Both the position numbers and the translations under genes were made by a program. A DNA stretch of 64,000 nucleotides from contig JARSSM010000015.1 in NCBI GenBank assembly GCA_029624735.1, forward strand, positions 1 through 64,000. Reading direction: 5' to 3'. Under the pieces are notes generated by a model. That model did no database searches, was not told the DNA's origin, and saw only the letters and a list, made by a program, of their open reading frames with translations. Each line of letters begins with the position of its first letter. Positions within the stretch are counted from its first letter, which is position 1. Source of the stretch: Defluviicoccus sp. GTDB lineage: Bacteria; Pseudomonadota; Alphaproteobacteria; Rhodospirillales; Defluviicoccaceae. Positions 45,657 through 54,436 of this stretch are shown piece by piece.

Positions 45657-46517
45657 ATGGGTTGCATCAGTTACGTCAACGGCCGCTACGTCCCTCACCG
45701 CCGCGCCCTCGTTCATGTCGAGGACCGGGGCTACCAGTTCGCCGACGGTGTCTACGAAGTATTCGCGGTTGCCAATGGCCATCCGGTCGACGAAGTGGAA
45801 CATCTGCAGCGTCTGGAGCGCTCGCTCAGCGCGCTCAAGATTGCCTGGCCGATGGCGCCAGCGGCGCTGCGGCTGGTGATGCGCGAGGTGATCGGCCGCA
45901 ACCGCATTGACCGCTTCGGCATCCTCTATCTCCAGGTGACGCGCGGCGTGGCGGCGCGCAACCACGCCTTCCCGCGGGCGGCGCGCAGTTCGCTGGTCAT
46001 CACCGCCCGCCGCCTGCCGCCGCCTGAGCCCGCCACCGCGCGCCTCGGCGTGCGCGTGATCACGCTTCCCGACCAGCGCTGGAAGCGGTGCGACATCAAG
46101 TCGATCGGGCTTGCGGCGAATGTGCTCGGCAAGCAGGCGGCGCTCGATGCCGGCGCGTCGGAAGCGTGGATGGTTGACGACGCCGGTTTCGTCACCGAGG
46201 GCACGACATCAAACGCCTGGATCGTAACCAAAGCCGGCGAACTGATCACCCGCCAGCCGGACGCGGCGATCTTGAGCGGCATCACCCGCCACGCCGTCCT
46301 CGCGCTGGCGAGGGAGCACGCGGTCCGCTTCGTCGAGCGGCCGTTCAGTGTCGGCGAGGCCAAGGCGGCCGCCGAGGCATTCCTCACCAGCACCACGGCC
46401 CTGGTGAAGCCGGTCGTCGCCATCGACGGCACGTCGGTCGGCAGCGGCGGCGTCGGGCCGTTCACGGAGCACCTGCTCGACCTCTACTTGCAGCACCTCA
46501 ACCAGGCCGGGAGCTGA
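45657..46517 (+). CDS. dat: D-amino acid transaminase (class IV aminotransferase)
   Basis: The 286-residue PLP enzyme has the class IV pattern: YVNGRYVPHRRALVHVEDRG at the N-terminus, RFGILYLQVTRGVAARNHAFP, the PLP lysine in RWKRCDIKSIGLAANVLGKQ (Lys148), EGTTSNAWIV binding the phosphate, and ILSGITRHAVL. The length and HVEDRGYQFADGVYEV start fit D-alanine/branched-chain types. It would interconvert D-alanine and D-glutamate for peptidoglycan. The stop overlaps the next gene's start (TGATG). Confidence 0.93.
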   Translation: MGCISYVNGRYVPHRRALVHVEDRGYQFADGVYEVFAVANGHPVDEVEHLQRLERSLSALKIAWPMAPAALRLVMREVIGRNRIDRFGILYLQVTRGVAARNHAFPRAARSSLVITARRLPPPEPATARLGVRVITLPDQRWKRCDIKSIGLAANVLGKQAALDAGASEAWMVDDAGFVTEGTTSNAWIVTKAGELITRQPDAAILSGITRHAVLALAREHAVRFVERPFSVGEAKAAAEAFLTSTTALVKPVVAIDGTSVGSGGVGPFTEHLLDLYLQHLNQAGS

Positions 46518-47212
46518 TGCCGATGGACGCCGAGGCGCTGATCGATGACTTGCGTGCGCGTGGTCTCTCGCGCCCGGTCGCGCTGCTGCTTGACTGGGAC
46601 AACACCCTGATCGACAGCTGGCATGCCATCCACGACGCCCAGAATCACACCCTTGCCGCCTTCGGGCTCGAACCCTGGTCGCTGGAGGAGATTCGCAAGC
46701 GCGTGCGCGGCTCGATGCGCGATACGTACCCGCAGTTGTTCGGCGACCGCTGGCTGGAAGCGGGCGAGGTCTTCTACCGCCGATTCGCCGAACGCCACCT
46801 GGAAACCCTTGTGCCGCTGCCGGGCGTCCCGGAGATGCTGCGCGATTTGCACGAAGCGGGCCTCTACGTTGCCGTGGTCAGCAACAAGAAGGGGGATTAT
46901 CTCCGTGCCGAGGCGGCAAAGCTTGGCTGGCAGCGCTGGATCGGCCGCCTGGTTGGCGCCTTCGACGCCAGCCGCGACAAACCGGCGGTAGAGCCGGTCC
47001 ATCTGGCCCTGGAAGGCTCAGGCATCATGCCGGGAACGCAGGTCTGGTTTGCCGGCGATGCAGATATCGACATCGAATGCGCCGTAAATGCCGGTTGCGT
47101 ACCGATCCTGGTGCGCGAAGAGCCGCCGGAAGCCGATGAATTTCCCGATCATGCACCAGCGCTGCATGTTGACGGCTGTATGACACTTTCAAACGTGCTG
47201 CAGAAACTGTAA
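46517..47212 (+). CDS. HAD-superfamily hydrolase (phosphoglycolate-phosphatase type)
   Basis: The 231-residue protein has the HAD motifs: DWDNT (nucleophile Asp and general acid Asp, near 27-31), VVSNKKG (motif II), a lysine in SRDKPAVEP (motif III) and GDADIDIECA (motif IV). A four-helix cap lies between motifs I and II. Substrates could be phosphoglycolate or other sugar or nucleotide phosphates. It overlaps the dat stop and is followed by the hfq promoter region. This gene is regularly found at this spot in Rhodospirillales. Confidence 0.85.
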   Translation: MPMDAEALIDDLRARGLSRPVALLLDWDNTLIDSWHAIHDAQNHTLAAFGLEPWSLEEIRKRVRGSMRDTYPQLFGDRWLEAGEVFYRRFAERHLETLVPLPGVPEMLRDLHEAGLYVAVVSNKKGDYLRAEAAKLGWQRWIGRLVGAFDASRDKPAVEPVHLALEGSGIMPGTQVWFAGDADIDIECAVNAGCVPILVREEPPEADEFPDHAPALHVDGCMTLSNVLQKL

Positions 47213-47372
47213 TCTCATCTGAGAAGGGCGCCGATCGATATCCTCATACCGCTCTTCGGCGGGAGCCAATAGAGGACAACGAGGTTCGGGAGGCGACTGC
47301 GCAGACCATTGGGGGATCTCGATTCCACCGCGCGGTCCGCAAAGATGGGGAGATAAGAAAGGGATAGTACCC

Positions 47373-47624
47373 ATGTCCTCGGAAAAATCGCAGAATGTCC
47401 AGGACGTTTTCCTGAACCATGTGCGAAAAAACAAGACGCCGGTGACCGTTTTTTTGGTCAACGGTGTGAAGCTGCAGGGGATCATCACGTGGTTTGACCA
47501 ATTTTCTGTGCTGTTGCGGCGGGATGGGCATACGCAGCTGGTGTATAAGCATGCAATCTCGACGGTGATGCCGTCGATGCAGATCCAGCTGTTCGAGCCC
47601 GATCGGGACCCCGGCACCGCGTGA
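47373..47624 (+). CDS. hfq: RNA chaperone Hfq
   Basis: The 83-residue Sm-like protein matches Hfq throughout: [21 protein letters not shown] (Sm1 start), [21 protein letters not shown], and the Sm2 [10 protein letters not shown] (YKHAIST). The C-terminal tail is short as in other alphaproteobacteria. It assists sRNA-mRNA pairing and RNA decay. A 160-base untranslated or promoter interval precedes it, and hflX follows on the same strand as in many genomes. Confidence 0.97.
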   Translation: MSSEKSQNVQDVFLNHVRKNKTPVTVFLVNGVKLQGIITWFDQFSVLLRRDGHTQLVYKHAISTVMPSMQIQLFEPDRDPGTA

Positions 47625-47643
47625 GCGTCCGGCGGCGCGTCCC

Positions 47644-49041
47644 GTGACCGACCCCGTTGCGGGGAGGCGCGGGGGCGATCGGTGCGTCGTCCTCCATCCT
47701 GATGTGCGGGCAGGCGGCAGCGGACGGGTCCGTTCGGCCGAGGCCCGGCTGGCGGAAGCGGTCGGCTTGGCGCAAGCGATCGCGCTCGACGTCGTCCACC
47801 GTGAGGTGGTGCCGCTTGCGGCGCCGCGGCCGGCAACGCTTTTCGGTGCCGGTGCCGTCGAACGGCTGCGCGCCGTCATCGAAACGCTCGCTGCCGAATC
47901 GTGTCCATCCGGAGCTACCGTTAGCCCTGGCGCCAGCCCCGGCATCAGTGTCGTCATCGTCGACTTCCCGCTGACACCGGTCCAGCAGCGCAATCTCGAA
48001 CGCGCCTGGTCGACCAAGGTCATCGACCGCACCGGCCTGATTCTCGAGATTTTTGGCGACCGGGCGCGCACCGCGGAGGGTGAGCTGCAGGTCGAGCTGG
48101 CGGCGCTCAGCTATCAGCGCAGCCGACTGGTGCGCAGCTGGACGCATCTGGAGCGCCAGCGTGGCGGCTTCGGTTTTTTCGGTGGTCCCGGCGAGACGCA
48201 GCTCGAAGCCGACCGGCGCCTGATCACCGACCGCATCGCCAGGCTCAAGCGCGAACTCGAGCAGGTCCGGCGCACCCGCGGGCTGCACCGCCGCGCCCGC
48301 GCCCGGGTGCCACATCCTGTCATCGCCCTGGTTGGCTACACGAACGCCGGGAAATCGACGCTGTTCAACCGCCTGACGCACGCTGAGGTCCTGGTCCGCG
48401 ATCAGCTGTTCGCCACCCTCGACCCGACGATGCGCGGGCTCGACCTCCCCTCAGGCCAGCGCGCGATCCTGTCCGACACGGTCGGTTTCATCTCCGATCT
48501 GCCGCACGAGCTGGTCGAGGCGTTTCAGGCGACGCTGGAGGAGGTGATCGAGGCGGACATCATCCTTCACGTCCGCGATTCGGCGCATCCGGACGGCGCG
48601 GCGCAAAAGGAGGATGTCGAGCGGGTGCTGCAGGGCTTGAGGGCCGGACCCGACGCCGGCCAGCCGCTGATCGAGGTGATGAACAAGGCCGATCTTCTCG
48701 ACGCCGATACGCGGACGACGCTGGCCAACCGGCTCTCGCGCGGAGATCCGCCGGGGATGCTGGTTTCGGCACAGACGGGAGACGGCTGCGAGGCCCTGCT
48801 CGATCTGCTCGATGCGTGCCTGGGCCGGGCGCGGGTGACGGTCGAGGTATCCTTGCCGCATGCTGAAGGCGCAGACGTCGCTTGGCTTTATGAGCACGGC
48901 GAGGTCGTGGCACGTGAAGATGGTGCGGAGATGGTCGTGCTCCGGGTTCGCCTGTCGCCGCTGGCGCGGGCACGGCTGGACGAGCGCTTGCAAGGCCGCA
49001 GGGCCGCGGTCAGCGTCGCCGTCGGCGCCGATTCAGATTGA
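47644..49041 (+). CDS. hflX: Ribosome-associated GTPase HflX
   Basis: The 465-residue protein carries the HflX N-terminal domain ([34 protein letters not shown]), a coiled coil (about 185-225), and the GTPase G1 [10 protein letters not shown]3 [11 protein letters not shown]4 NKAD and G5 SAQTG motifs. It splits stalled ribosomes after heat shock. The start is a GTG at 47644, 19 bases after hfq. The conserved hfq-hflX order supports the assignment. Confidence 0.96.
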   Translation: MTDPVAGRRGGDRCVVLHPDVRAGGSGRVRSAEARLAEAVGLAQAIALDVVHREVVPLAAPRPATLFGAGAVERLRAVIETLAAESCPSGATVSPGASPGISVVIVDFPLTPVQQRNLERAWSTKVIDRTGLILEIFGDRARTAEGELQVELAALSYQRSRLVRSWTHLERQRGGFGFFGGPGETQLEADRRLITDRIARLKRELEQVRRTRGLHRRARARVPHPVIALVGYTNAGKSTLFNRLTHAEVLVRDQLFATLDPTMRGLDLPSGQRAILSDTVGFISDLPHELVEAFQATLEEVIEADIILHVRDSAHPDGAAQKEDVERVLQGLRAGPDAGQPLIEVMNKADLLDADTRTTLANRLSRGDPPGMLVSAQTGDGCEALLDLLDACLGRARVTVEVSLPHAEGADVAWLYEHGEVVAREDGAEMVVLRVRLSPLARARLDERLQGRRAAVSVAVGADSD

Positions 49042-49133
49042 TTACAGCGCCTGATTTGTGACAGTAGGCGCAAGCACGTTGCCTGCGCACGGCCGTGCGC
49101 GGACCCGCAGCATTGACGCCGTGATGAGCGAGA

Positions 49134-49952
49134 ATGGCGATAGACTATGATGCCGTGGCGGCGTTGATGCGAGAGGTCGCGGCGGCCGAGATTCTGCCGC
49201 GGTTCCGCAAGTTGGCGCCTGCCGATATCCGCGAGAAAGACCACCCGGCCGACCTCGTCACGGTCGCCGATATCGAAGCGGAGCGCGCACTCGGTACCGG
49301 CCTGACGGCGCTCTTGCCGGGCAGCCGCCTCTTGGGCGAGGAAGCCGCGGCGCGCGATCCCGGCCTGCTGGCGCTGCTCGGCGGCGCGGAACCGGTATGG
49401 GTGATCGATCCCGTCGACGGCACGCAGAACTTCGTCGACGGTGAAGAGCGGTTCGCGGTCATCGTCGGCCTTTGCGAGGGCGGGCGAACCGTTGCCGGCT
49501 GGATCCTCGACCCGATCGGCGGCAGCGTGGTCTGGGCCGGCATCGGTGCCGGCGCCTGGCGCGAGGGCGCTACCGGCCGGGCGCCGCTCTCAGTCGTGCG
49601 CGAGAGGCCGTTGAGCGAACTCAAGGGCTGCCTCGATTACCGCAGCGTCAAGCAGCTCAAAGCCGCGCGCGAGGCCGCTCTGTCGCCCGCTCCGTTGCTG
49701 TTGCACCGGCAGCGCTGTACGGGCCACGAATACATCGACCTCGCGACGCAGCGGATCGATTTCGCTCAGTATCGGCGCTTGAAGCCGTGGGATCACGCGG
49801 CAGGCGTGCTCATTCACGCCGAAGCCGGGGGGGTCAGCCGGCTGCGCGGCACGGGCCGGCCCTATCGACCCGAACCGGCGATCGTTGAGCAGCCGCTCCT
49901 CCTGGCGCCGGATGAGAACGCCTGGCACGCGCTCGACACGCTCCTGCGCTGA
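49134..49952 (+). CDS. Inositol monophosphatase family protein
   Basis: The 272-residue protein has the metal-binding motifs of the Li+-sensitive phosphatase superfamily: a glutamate pair in LLGEEAA (about 63-69), VIDPVDGTQNFV (about 88-99) and KPWDHAAGVLIHAEAGG (about 215-231). Related enzymes act on inositol phosphate, histidinol phosphate, fructose-1,6-bisphosphate or 3'-phosphoadenosine 5'-phosphate. Its position after hflX is conserved, but the substrate is not established here. Confidence 0.85.
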   Translation: MAIDYDAVAALMREVAAAEILPRFRKLAPADIREKDHPADLVTVADIEAERALGTGLTALLPGSRLLGEEAAARDPGLLALLGGAEPVWVIDPVDGTQNFVDGEERFAVIVGLCEGGRTVAGWILDPIGGSVVWAGIGAGAWREGATGRAPLSVVRERPLSELKGCLDYRSVKQLKAAREAALSPAPLLLHRQRCTGHEYIDLATQRIDFAQYRRLKPWDHAAGVLIHAEAGGVSRLRGTGRPYRPEPAIVEQPLLLAPDENAWHALDTLLR

Positions 49953-50028
49953 CGAGAGGCCGGTGAGCTGACGCAGGCCGGATTGGAGGTTCGGCGGCGC
50001 GTGGGCGCTGCCATCACTCTTGAAAGAT

Positions 50029-50084
50029 GCTATCAACTGATCCATTTTGATAGCGTTGCCGTCATTCCGTGGAGGACGCTATCA
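50029..50084 (+). promoter_or_regulatory. Three-site operator of the FitAB-like module
   Basis: GCTATCAA (50029-50036) and TTGATAGC (50047-50054) form a perfect 8-base inverted repeat. A third GCTATCA at 50078-50084 touches the antitoxin start codon, so that with the second site it makes another inverted pair. This fits autorepression by an RHH antitoxin and toxin complex, as known for FitAB and VapBC. The repeats are seen; the binding is inferred. Confidence 0.55.
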
Positions 50085-50338
50085 TGGTCGCTGTCACCAT
50101 TCGCAACCTCTCCGAGGAGGCGCATCGCGCCCTGAAGGTTCGCGCGGCCCAGCACAATCGCAGCGCGGAAGCGGAGATGCGCGCCATCCTTGAGGCCGCC
50201 GTTCGTCCCGAGGGCCGGCTGCGGCTCGGCACCGCTCTTTCGGAGATTGGACGGAAATACGGTCTCACCAATGCCGATGTCGAAGCCATCGAACAGGTCC
50301 GCGATACGCGTCCCGCCGAGCCGATGCGCTTCGAATGA
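50084..50338 (+). CDS. FitA-like ribbon-helix-helix antitoxin
   Basis: The 84-residue protein has an N-terminal RHH (AVTIRNLSEEAHRALKVRAA, then NRSAEAEMRAILEAAV), and a C-terminal toxin-binding tail that includes GTALSEIGRKYGL. This is the FitA/Arc-like antitoxin pattern. ATG 50084 was chosen over a GTG at 50069 because GGAGGA sits 8 bases upstream. The stop overlaps the toxin start (ATGA). Confidence 0.85.
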   Translation: MVAVTIRNLSEEAHRALKVRAAQHNRSAEAEMRAILEAAVRPEGRLRLGTALSEIGRKYGLTNADVEAIEQVRDTRPAEPMRFE

Positions 50339-50757
50339 TCCTGCTCGACACCAATGTCGTCTCGGAGGCGATGACGCGCCAACCGCATCCTCGCGTGCGT
50401 GCCTGGCTCGATGCACAAGTCGCCGAGACGTTGTTCCTCTCCAGCATCACCGCGGCCGAACTTCTCTTTGGCATCGGTGCTTTGCCAGCCGGCAAGCGCA
50501 AGGACAATCTGGCGGCTGCGCTTGAAGAGGTGCTTGACCAGTTCGTCGGCCGCGTCCTCCACTTCGATACCGCAGCGGCGCGGCGCTATGCCGATCTCGC
50601 CGTCAACGCCCGCGCGGCCGGAAGGGGCTTCCCCACGCCCGACGGCTATATCGCCGCGATCGCCGCCGCGCACGGATTCGCCGTTGCCTCGCGCGACACG
50701 AGTGCGTTCAATGCCGCCGGCCTGACGGTGATCGATCCCTGGTCCGCGGCATACTAA
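50335..50757 (+). CDS. FitB/VapC-like PIN-domain toxin
   Basis: The 140-residue PIN ribonuclease has all four acidic active-site residues: Asp5 (LLDTN), Glu42 (AAELLFGI), Asp103 (TPDGYIAAIA) and Asp121 (SRDTSAF). PIN toxins cut tRNA or rRNA. The last third is duplicated as a fragment at 52650-52751. It is intact and coupled to the antitoxin, so the module should work. Confidence 0.88.
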   Translation: MILLDTNVVSEAMTRQPHPRVRAWLDAQVAETLFLSSITAAELLFGIGALPAGKRKDNLAAALEEVLDQFVGRVLHFDTAAARRYADLAVNARAAGRGFPTPDGYIAAIAAAHGFAVASRDTSAFNAAGLTVIDPWSAAY

Positions 50758-50953
50758 CCCACATTCTGCGACCGCTATCCAAGTGAGCTGCGGATATTGC
50801 CCGTCCAGCGCGGCGGGAGGATTATGGGCGCCGCCCGCGTCCTCCCTGCGCGGGCTGGACATTCGGCCGGCTTAGCGACATAGTCCCGGCGAAAATGTCC
50901 CGGCGAAAATCGTTCACTCTGCAATGTGGTTCTAAATAGAGGCGCATGTCCCT

Positions 50954-52612
50954 GTGTCCGTTCTGAGAGCATTGTTGCGTCGCGTCCTGACTTACTTCTC
51001 CCATATGCCGCTGTCGGGGATGATTGGCGCCGGGCTGCTGTTTGCGCTGTCCTTGGCACCGTCTCTGATTCCGCGAGATGCTGTGGTCCAGGGCATACTG
51101 TCTGGGCTCACGGCCGCGGTCGGTTTCTGGCTTGGACTGGCGTTGACTTGGCTGTGGACTTTTCTGGGGCTGGCGGTCCCGACAGGCCGAGTCCGAAAGG
51201 CTATTGCATGGGCCGCCTCGGCTCTCACGCTTGCCCTCGTCGCCTATTCCTTGTGGCGCGGTGCGGAGTGGCAGGACTCTCTTCGGGAGTTCCTCGGGCT
51301 GGAGCGGCTGGAGAGCGTTTTCACGCCCATCGTTCTCCTGGTCGCAATCCCTGTTGCGCTTCTCTTGAGGGAGATCGGACGGGTTTTCTCCTGGACCGCG
51401 ACAACGATTTCGCACCAGCTTGACCGGATCTTCCCACGTCGGGTGTCGTTGTTGATTGGCATTCCGCTCGCGGCGTACCTGCTGATCAATCTGGTATCGG
51501 GTACGATCGGCCGCCTCACCGTGCAATCCCTCGACGCGATGTTTCTGGCACTCGACCAGTTGATCGTTGAAGACCTCGCCCCGCCCGCTGAGGACCTGGC
51601 AACCGGCAGCGCGAACTCGCTGGTTTCGTGGCAGAATCTTGGTCGTCAGGGTCGGCACTTCGTCAGTTCCGGACCGAGCCGGGAAGCGATCGAGGACTTC
51701 ACGGGATCACCGGCCAAGCGGCCGATCCGCATCTATGTTGGGCTCGGCGCTGCAGACACGCCGGAGGCCAGAGCGAGTCTGGCTCTTGAAGAGATGAAGC
51801 GGGTTGGGGCGTTTGATCGCGCGGTGCTGGTGATCGCGACACCGACGGGTACGGGCTGGATCGACGATGCGGCCGCCGACGCGCTTGAATACCTTCACCG
51901 CGGCGATACGGCGATTGTCACCCAGCAGTATTCCTATCTCACGAGTTATGTCTCGCTGTTCTTGGAACCCGGCTATTCCCAGGCTTCGGCACGGGCGCTC
52001 TTTGCTGCGGTTTACGGATACTGGACCCGGCTTCCGGCTGACGCCCGTCCACGCCTTTATCTTCATGGCCTCAGCCTCGGGTCTTCCGGTTCCGAGCAAT
52101 CCATGAACCTTTACATGGTGTTGGGAGATCCGATCCAAGGAGCGGTGTGGAGCGGACCGACCTTCACCAATCCGAACTGGTCGATGTTTACGCAAGGCCG
52201 GAATCCCGAAAGTCCCTCCTGGCTGCCACGATATGGCGATGGGTCACTGGTGCGGTTCACGAACCAAAAGAACGCGCTCGACATTCCGGGCGCGCAGTGG
52301 GGACCCGTGCGGATTGTCTACTTACAATATGCCAGTGATCCCATTACGTTTTTTTCGAGCGATCTCTTCTTCCGGAAACCGAGCTGGCTTGTCGGTACGC
52401 GCGGTCCGGACGTATCGCCGGACTTGGATTGGATCCCCATTGTGACCGGTTTTCAGGTCGCCTTTGACATGGCCGGCGCCTCTGGGCTGGGGCCGGGGCT
52501 GGGTCACCTTTTCGCTGCCTCCCATTATATCGATGCGTGGATCGCCGTGACCGAACCGGCCGATTGGACCGCAGCCGACGTCGCGCGACTGAAGGCTCAT
52601 CTCAACAAGTGA
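50954..52612 (+). CDS. Membrane alpha/beta hydrolase (Abhydrolase_9 type)
   Basis: The 552-residue protein has four or five membrane helices in its N-terminal half (about 22-45, 50-75, 82-100, 122-140, 165-182), as in the Abhydrolase_9 N-terminal domain. A catalytic domain follows with the nucleophile elbow GLSLGS (Ser374). PTGTGWIDDAAADALEYLHRG (299-319) is a conserved stretch of this family. The substrate is unknown. It starts at a GTG. Both sides carry copies of the FitB-gene end, suggesting that this gene entered by, or was later bracketed by, a duplication. Confidence 0.8.
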   Translation: MSVLRALLRRVLTYFSHMPLSGMIGAGLLFALSLAPSLIPRDAVVQGILSGLTAAVGFWLGLALTWLWTFLGLAVPTGRVRKAIAWAASALTLALVAYSLWRGAEWQDSLREFLGLERLESVFTPIVLLVAIPVALLLREIGRVFSWTATTISHQLDRIFPRRVSLLIGIPLAAYLLINLVSGTIGRLTVQSLDAMFLALDQLIVEDLAPPAEDLATGSANSLVSWQNLGRQGRHFVSSGPSREAIEDFTGSPAKRPIRIYVGLGAADTPEARASLALEEMKRVGAFDRAVLVIATPTGTGWIDDAAADALEYLHRGDTAIVTQQYSYLTSYVSLFLEPGYSQASARALFAAVYGYWTRLPADARPRLYLHGLSLGSSGSEQSMNLYMVLGDPIQGAVWSGPTFTNPNWSMFTQGRNPESPSWLPRYGDGSLVRFTNQKNALDIPGAQWGPVRIVYLQYASDPITFFSSDLFFRKPSWLVGTRGPDVSPDLDWIPIVTGFQVAFDMAGASGLGPGLGHLFAASHYIDAWIAVTEPADWTAADVARLKAHLNK

Positions 52613-52649
52613 AACGGGTTCGGCGGTGGGGGTGACGGCGCTTCGGCCC

Positions 52650-52751
52650 CGCGTTCGCCGCCGCGCACGGGTTCGCCGTTGCCTCGCGCGACACGCGTGC
52701 GTTCAATGCCGCCGGCCTGACGGAGTTGGATCCCTGGACTGCGGCTTGCTA
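52650..52751 (+). pseudogene. Duplicated 3' fragment of the FitB-like toxin gene
   Basis: The translation FAAAHGFAVASRDTRAFNAAG, then LTELDPWTAAC and stop, matches the last 34 residues of the PIN toxin at 50335-50757. Similarity continues past the stop for about 45 bases (TTCTGCGACCGCTATCC shared at both loci). The rest of the toxin gene is missing, so this is a non-coding duplicate end. Together with the intact copy it forms a direct repeat around the hydrolase gene. Confidence 0.75.
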
Positions 52752-52801
52752 ACCCGTATTCTGCGACCGCTATCCGAGTGGGGCGCGGAAATTGCCTATC
52801 C

Positions 52802-53251
52802 GCGACAATTCCTGGCTCAAGCCTCCTCGTCATGGCCGGCGGAGGCCGGCCATCCACGAACCTCAGGCGCGTGGCGGTCGCAAAGGCCCTGCCAACCCGG
52901 CCTGGTGGCCAGGACAGGCTGCACCTTCGAGGCCCTTGGCAAGCGTTTCCTCGTTCACGCCTTCGCGATGTTGCCAGCCCCAGCCCGCGAGATCGCTTGG
53001 CGCGCCGATCCAGAGCGTACCATTCGGCCGGTTGGTCATGATGTAGACCAAATTGGCTCGCCTATGGTATACATGCGGTATGCCGTGAGCATGGCGCCAG
53101 CGCATTCGTGGATGGCCGGGACTTGCGCCCGGCTATGACGGCGCGGCGTGGAAGCGGGCCTCAGCGCCGGCAACACTGTCGAATGACGCATCCGATGGAC
53201 CACGCTTCGCCTTGAGAGCCGCCCTGCGCGGGCTCCTTCCATGCCCATCCG
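52802..53251. repeat. Tandem 450-base unit, copy A, with palindromes and a GIY-YIG remnant
   Basis: The unit starts at ACAATTCCTGGCTCAAGCC and contains the palindrome TCATGGCCGGCGG...CCGGCCATCCACGAA (about 52829-52860), then the decayed nuclease, then a second palindrome (GTGGATGGCCGGGACTTGCG...CCGGCTATGACG, about 53108-53141). It ends with CCGCCCTGCGCGGGCTCC. Copy B follows directly. The same GTGGATGGCCGG palindrome also occurs at 33.4 and 33.7 kb. Confidence 0.7.
52863..53105 (-). pseudogene. Decayed GIY-YIG endonuclease, copy A
   Basis: The minus-strand frame reads ...YIMTNRPNGTLWIGAPSDLA, then GWGWQHREGVNEE. This matches the start of stand-alone GIY-YIG proteins (YVYIMTNRPNGTLYIGVTSDL-type, then xxWQHREG). 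The second half diverges into non-matching sequence (LAKGLEGAACPGHQ). GIY is missing or altered (YIG appears as WIG), so catalysis is unlikely. It is bounded on both sides by GTGGATGGCCGG-type palindromes. Confidence 0.65.
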
Positions 53252-53693
53252 CGTCAATTCCTGGCTCAAGCCTTCTCGTCATGGCCGGCGCCGGCCGGCC
53301 ATCCACGAACCTCACACGCGAGGCGGTGGTAAAGGTCTTCCAAACCCGGCTTGGTGGCCCGGACAGGCCGCACCTTCGAAGCCCGTGGCCGGTGCTTCAT
53401 CGTTGACGCCTTTGCGATGTTGCTAGCCCCGGCCCGCGAGATCGGGTGTCACGCCGATAGAGAGCGTGCCATTCGGTCGCCTAACCATGATGTAGGACGA
53501 ATCGGCCCGGATGTGGTATACATGCGGTATGCCGTGAGCATGGCGCAAGAACATCCGTGGATGGCCGGGACTTGCGCCCGGCCATGACGACGCGGTACGG
53601 AGGCGGACCTCCGCGCCGGCAACACGGGCGAATACGCATTCAGTGCGCCACGCTTCGCCTTGAGAGCCGCCCTGCGCGGGCTGTTCCCGTCAT
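53252..53693. repeat. Tandem 450-base unit, copy B
   Basis: This is a diverged copy of 52802-53251, with the same order: TCAATTCCTGGCTCAAGCC, palindrome, nuclease remnant, palindrome (GTGGATGGCCGGGACTTGCG...CCGGCCATGACG, about 53560-53591), and the GCCGCCCTGCGCGGGCTG end. It stops at the 3' end of the reverse transcriptase gene. The copies differ by point changes and small indels, so the duplication is not very recent. Confidence 0.7.
53320..53550 (-). pseudogene. Decayed GIY-YIG endonuclease, copy B
   Basis: The minus strand reads SYIMVRRPNGTLSIGVTPDL, then AGRG, a stop codon, QHRKGVNDE. It aligns position for position with copy A and with the conserved start of GIY-YIG proteins, but carries an in-frame stop between GRG and QHR. 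The remains of the domain start GTLSIG retain more family identity (GVTPDLA) than copy A. It is non-functional. Confidence 0.65.
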
Positions 53694-53701
53694 TTCCAAG
53701 G

Positions 53702-54436
53702 TCATACGTTTCCTTCCGAGACGCTCAGGCAATATCTCGCGAACCCGTCGACACTGGTGGCACTACGCTCGCCTTCATAGAACATAGAAACTCGACCTTG
53801 GGTAACTGCTGTATGCCCCTGGCGCAACGTACAATTAAATACCTCTAATGCGTTACAGGGCTTCACGCTCTTTCTGGCATTCAATTCGAAGCTGGCCCTT
53901 TTCGCGGCATCAAGCAACCGCGAATACGCATCACGCAGCACACTAATATTATTCCCGGATATGGAAATATCGTCCACGTACACGGCTACTGTCGTGTCAT
54001 GCGCAATCTCACGGAGAAACTGACCCAGCTCCGACTTGGCTAGAACAAGTGTCGCTAGAATCGGTGATTGCACGAAGCCGTATGGCAATGCATATGCAGG
54101 GCAACCGTAGGGGCTTTTTACGCACGACCACTTGGCATAGTGGACGGGTCGCTTGATGCCTGTTTCCTTGAGGCAACGAGTAATCCGATTGCGCGCGATA
54201 GAATAGAAAAAATTCTCAATATCTACTTTGCAAAAGTAAACATTTTGTCGATGCGCATGGAGAGCCGCAACATGGCCGCCAGATTGCAAATGATAGAAGT
54301 ATGGATCAAATGTATAAGCCTCTTCCACACGCGCTTTTACATCTCTACCGATCCTATAGCCATTCTCGGTCGGCGCGAAAACCGGCTTCTGCTTAAGCTT
54401 GAACGAGTGCGTGTAGTTTTCGAACTTTACCGCCAT
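53702..54436 (-). CDS. Compact reverse transcriptase, defence or retron-like
   Basis: The 244-residue protein shows the palm motifs of bacterial RTs: motif A YFCKVDIENFFYSI (Asp72), a motif B-like LPYGFVQSPILATL (117-130), motif C VYVDDISISGN (Asp155-Asp156), motif D FELNARKS (183-190) and an E-like FNCTLRQG. The protein ends with a short thumb-like stretch (VDGFARYCLSVSEGN). No maturase, HNH or integrase part is present, so it is not a group II intron RT. The short length and YVDDISISG fit retron/abortive-infection/UG-type RTs. Its base composition is more AT-rich than neighbours. It is preceded by an overlapping 50-codon ORF and a structured leader. The exact RT class is not assigned. Confidence 0.85.
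   Translation of the reverse strand: MAVKFENYTHSFKLKQKPVFAPTENGYRIGRDVKARVEEAYTFDPYFYHLQSGGHVAALHAHRQNVYFCKVDIENFFYSIARNRITRCLKETGIKRPVHYAKWSCVKSPYGCPAYALPYGFVQSPILATLVLAKSELGQFLREIAHDTTVAVYVDDISISGNNISVLRDAYSRLLDAAKRASFELNARKSVKPCNALEVFNCTLRQGHTAVTQGRVSMFYEGERSATSVDGFARYCLSVSEGNV

Noticed and set aside
53702..54436. Group II intron reverse transcriptase
   Set aside because: No maturase or HNH domain follows, the protein is only 244 residues and no intron-type domain V hairpin was noticed downstream.
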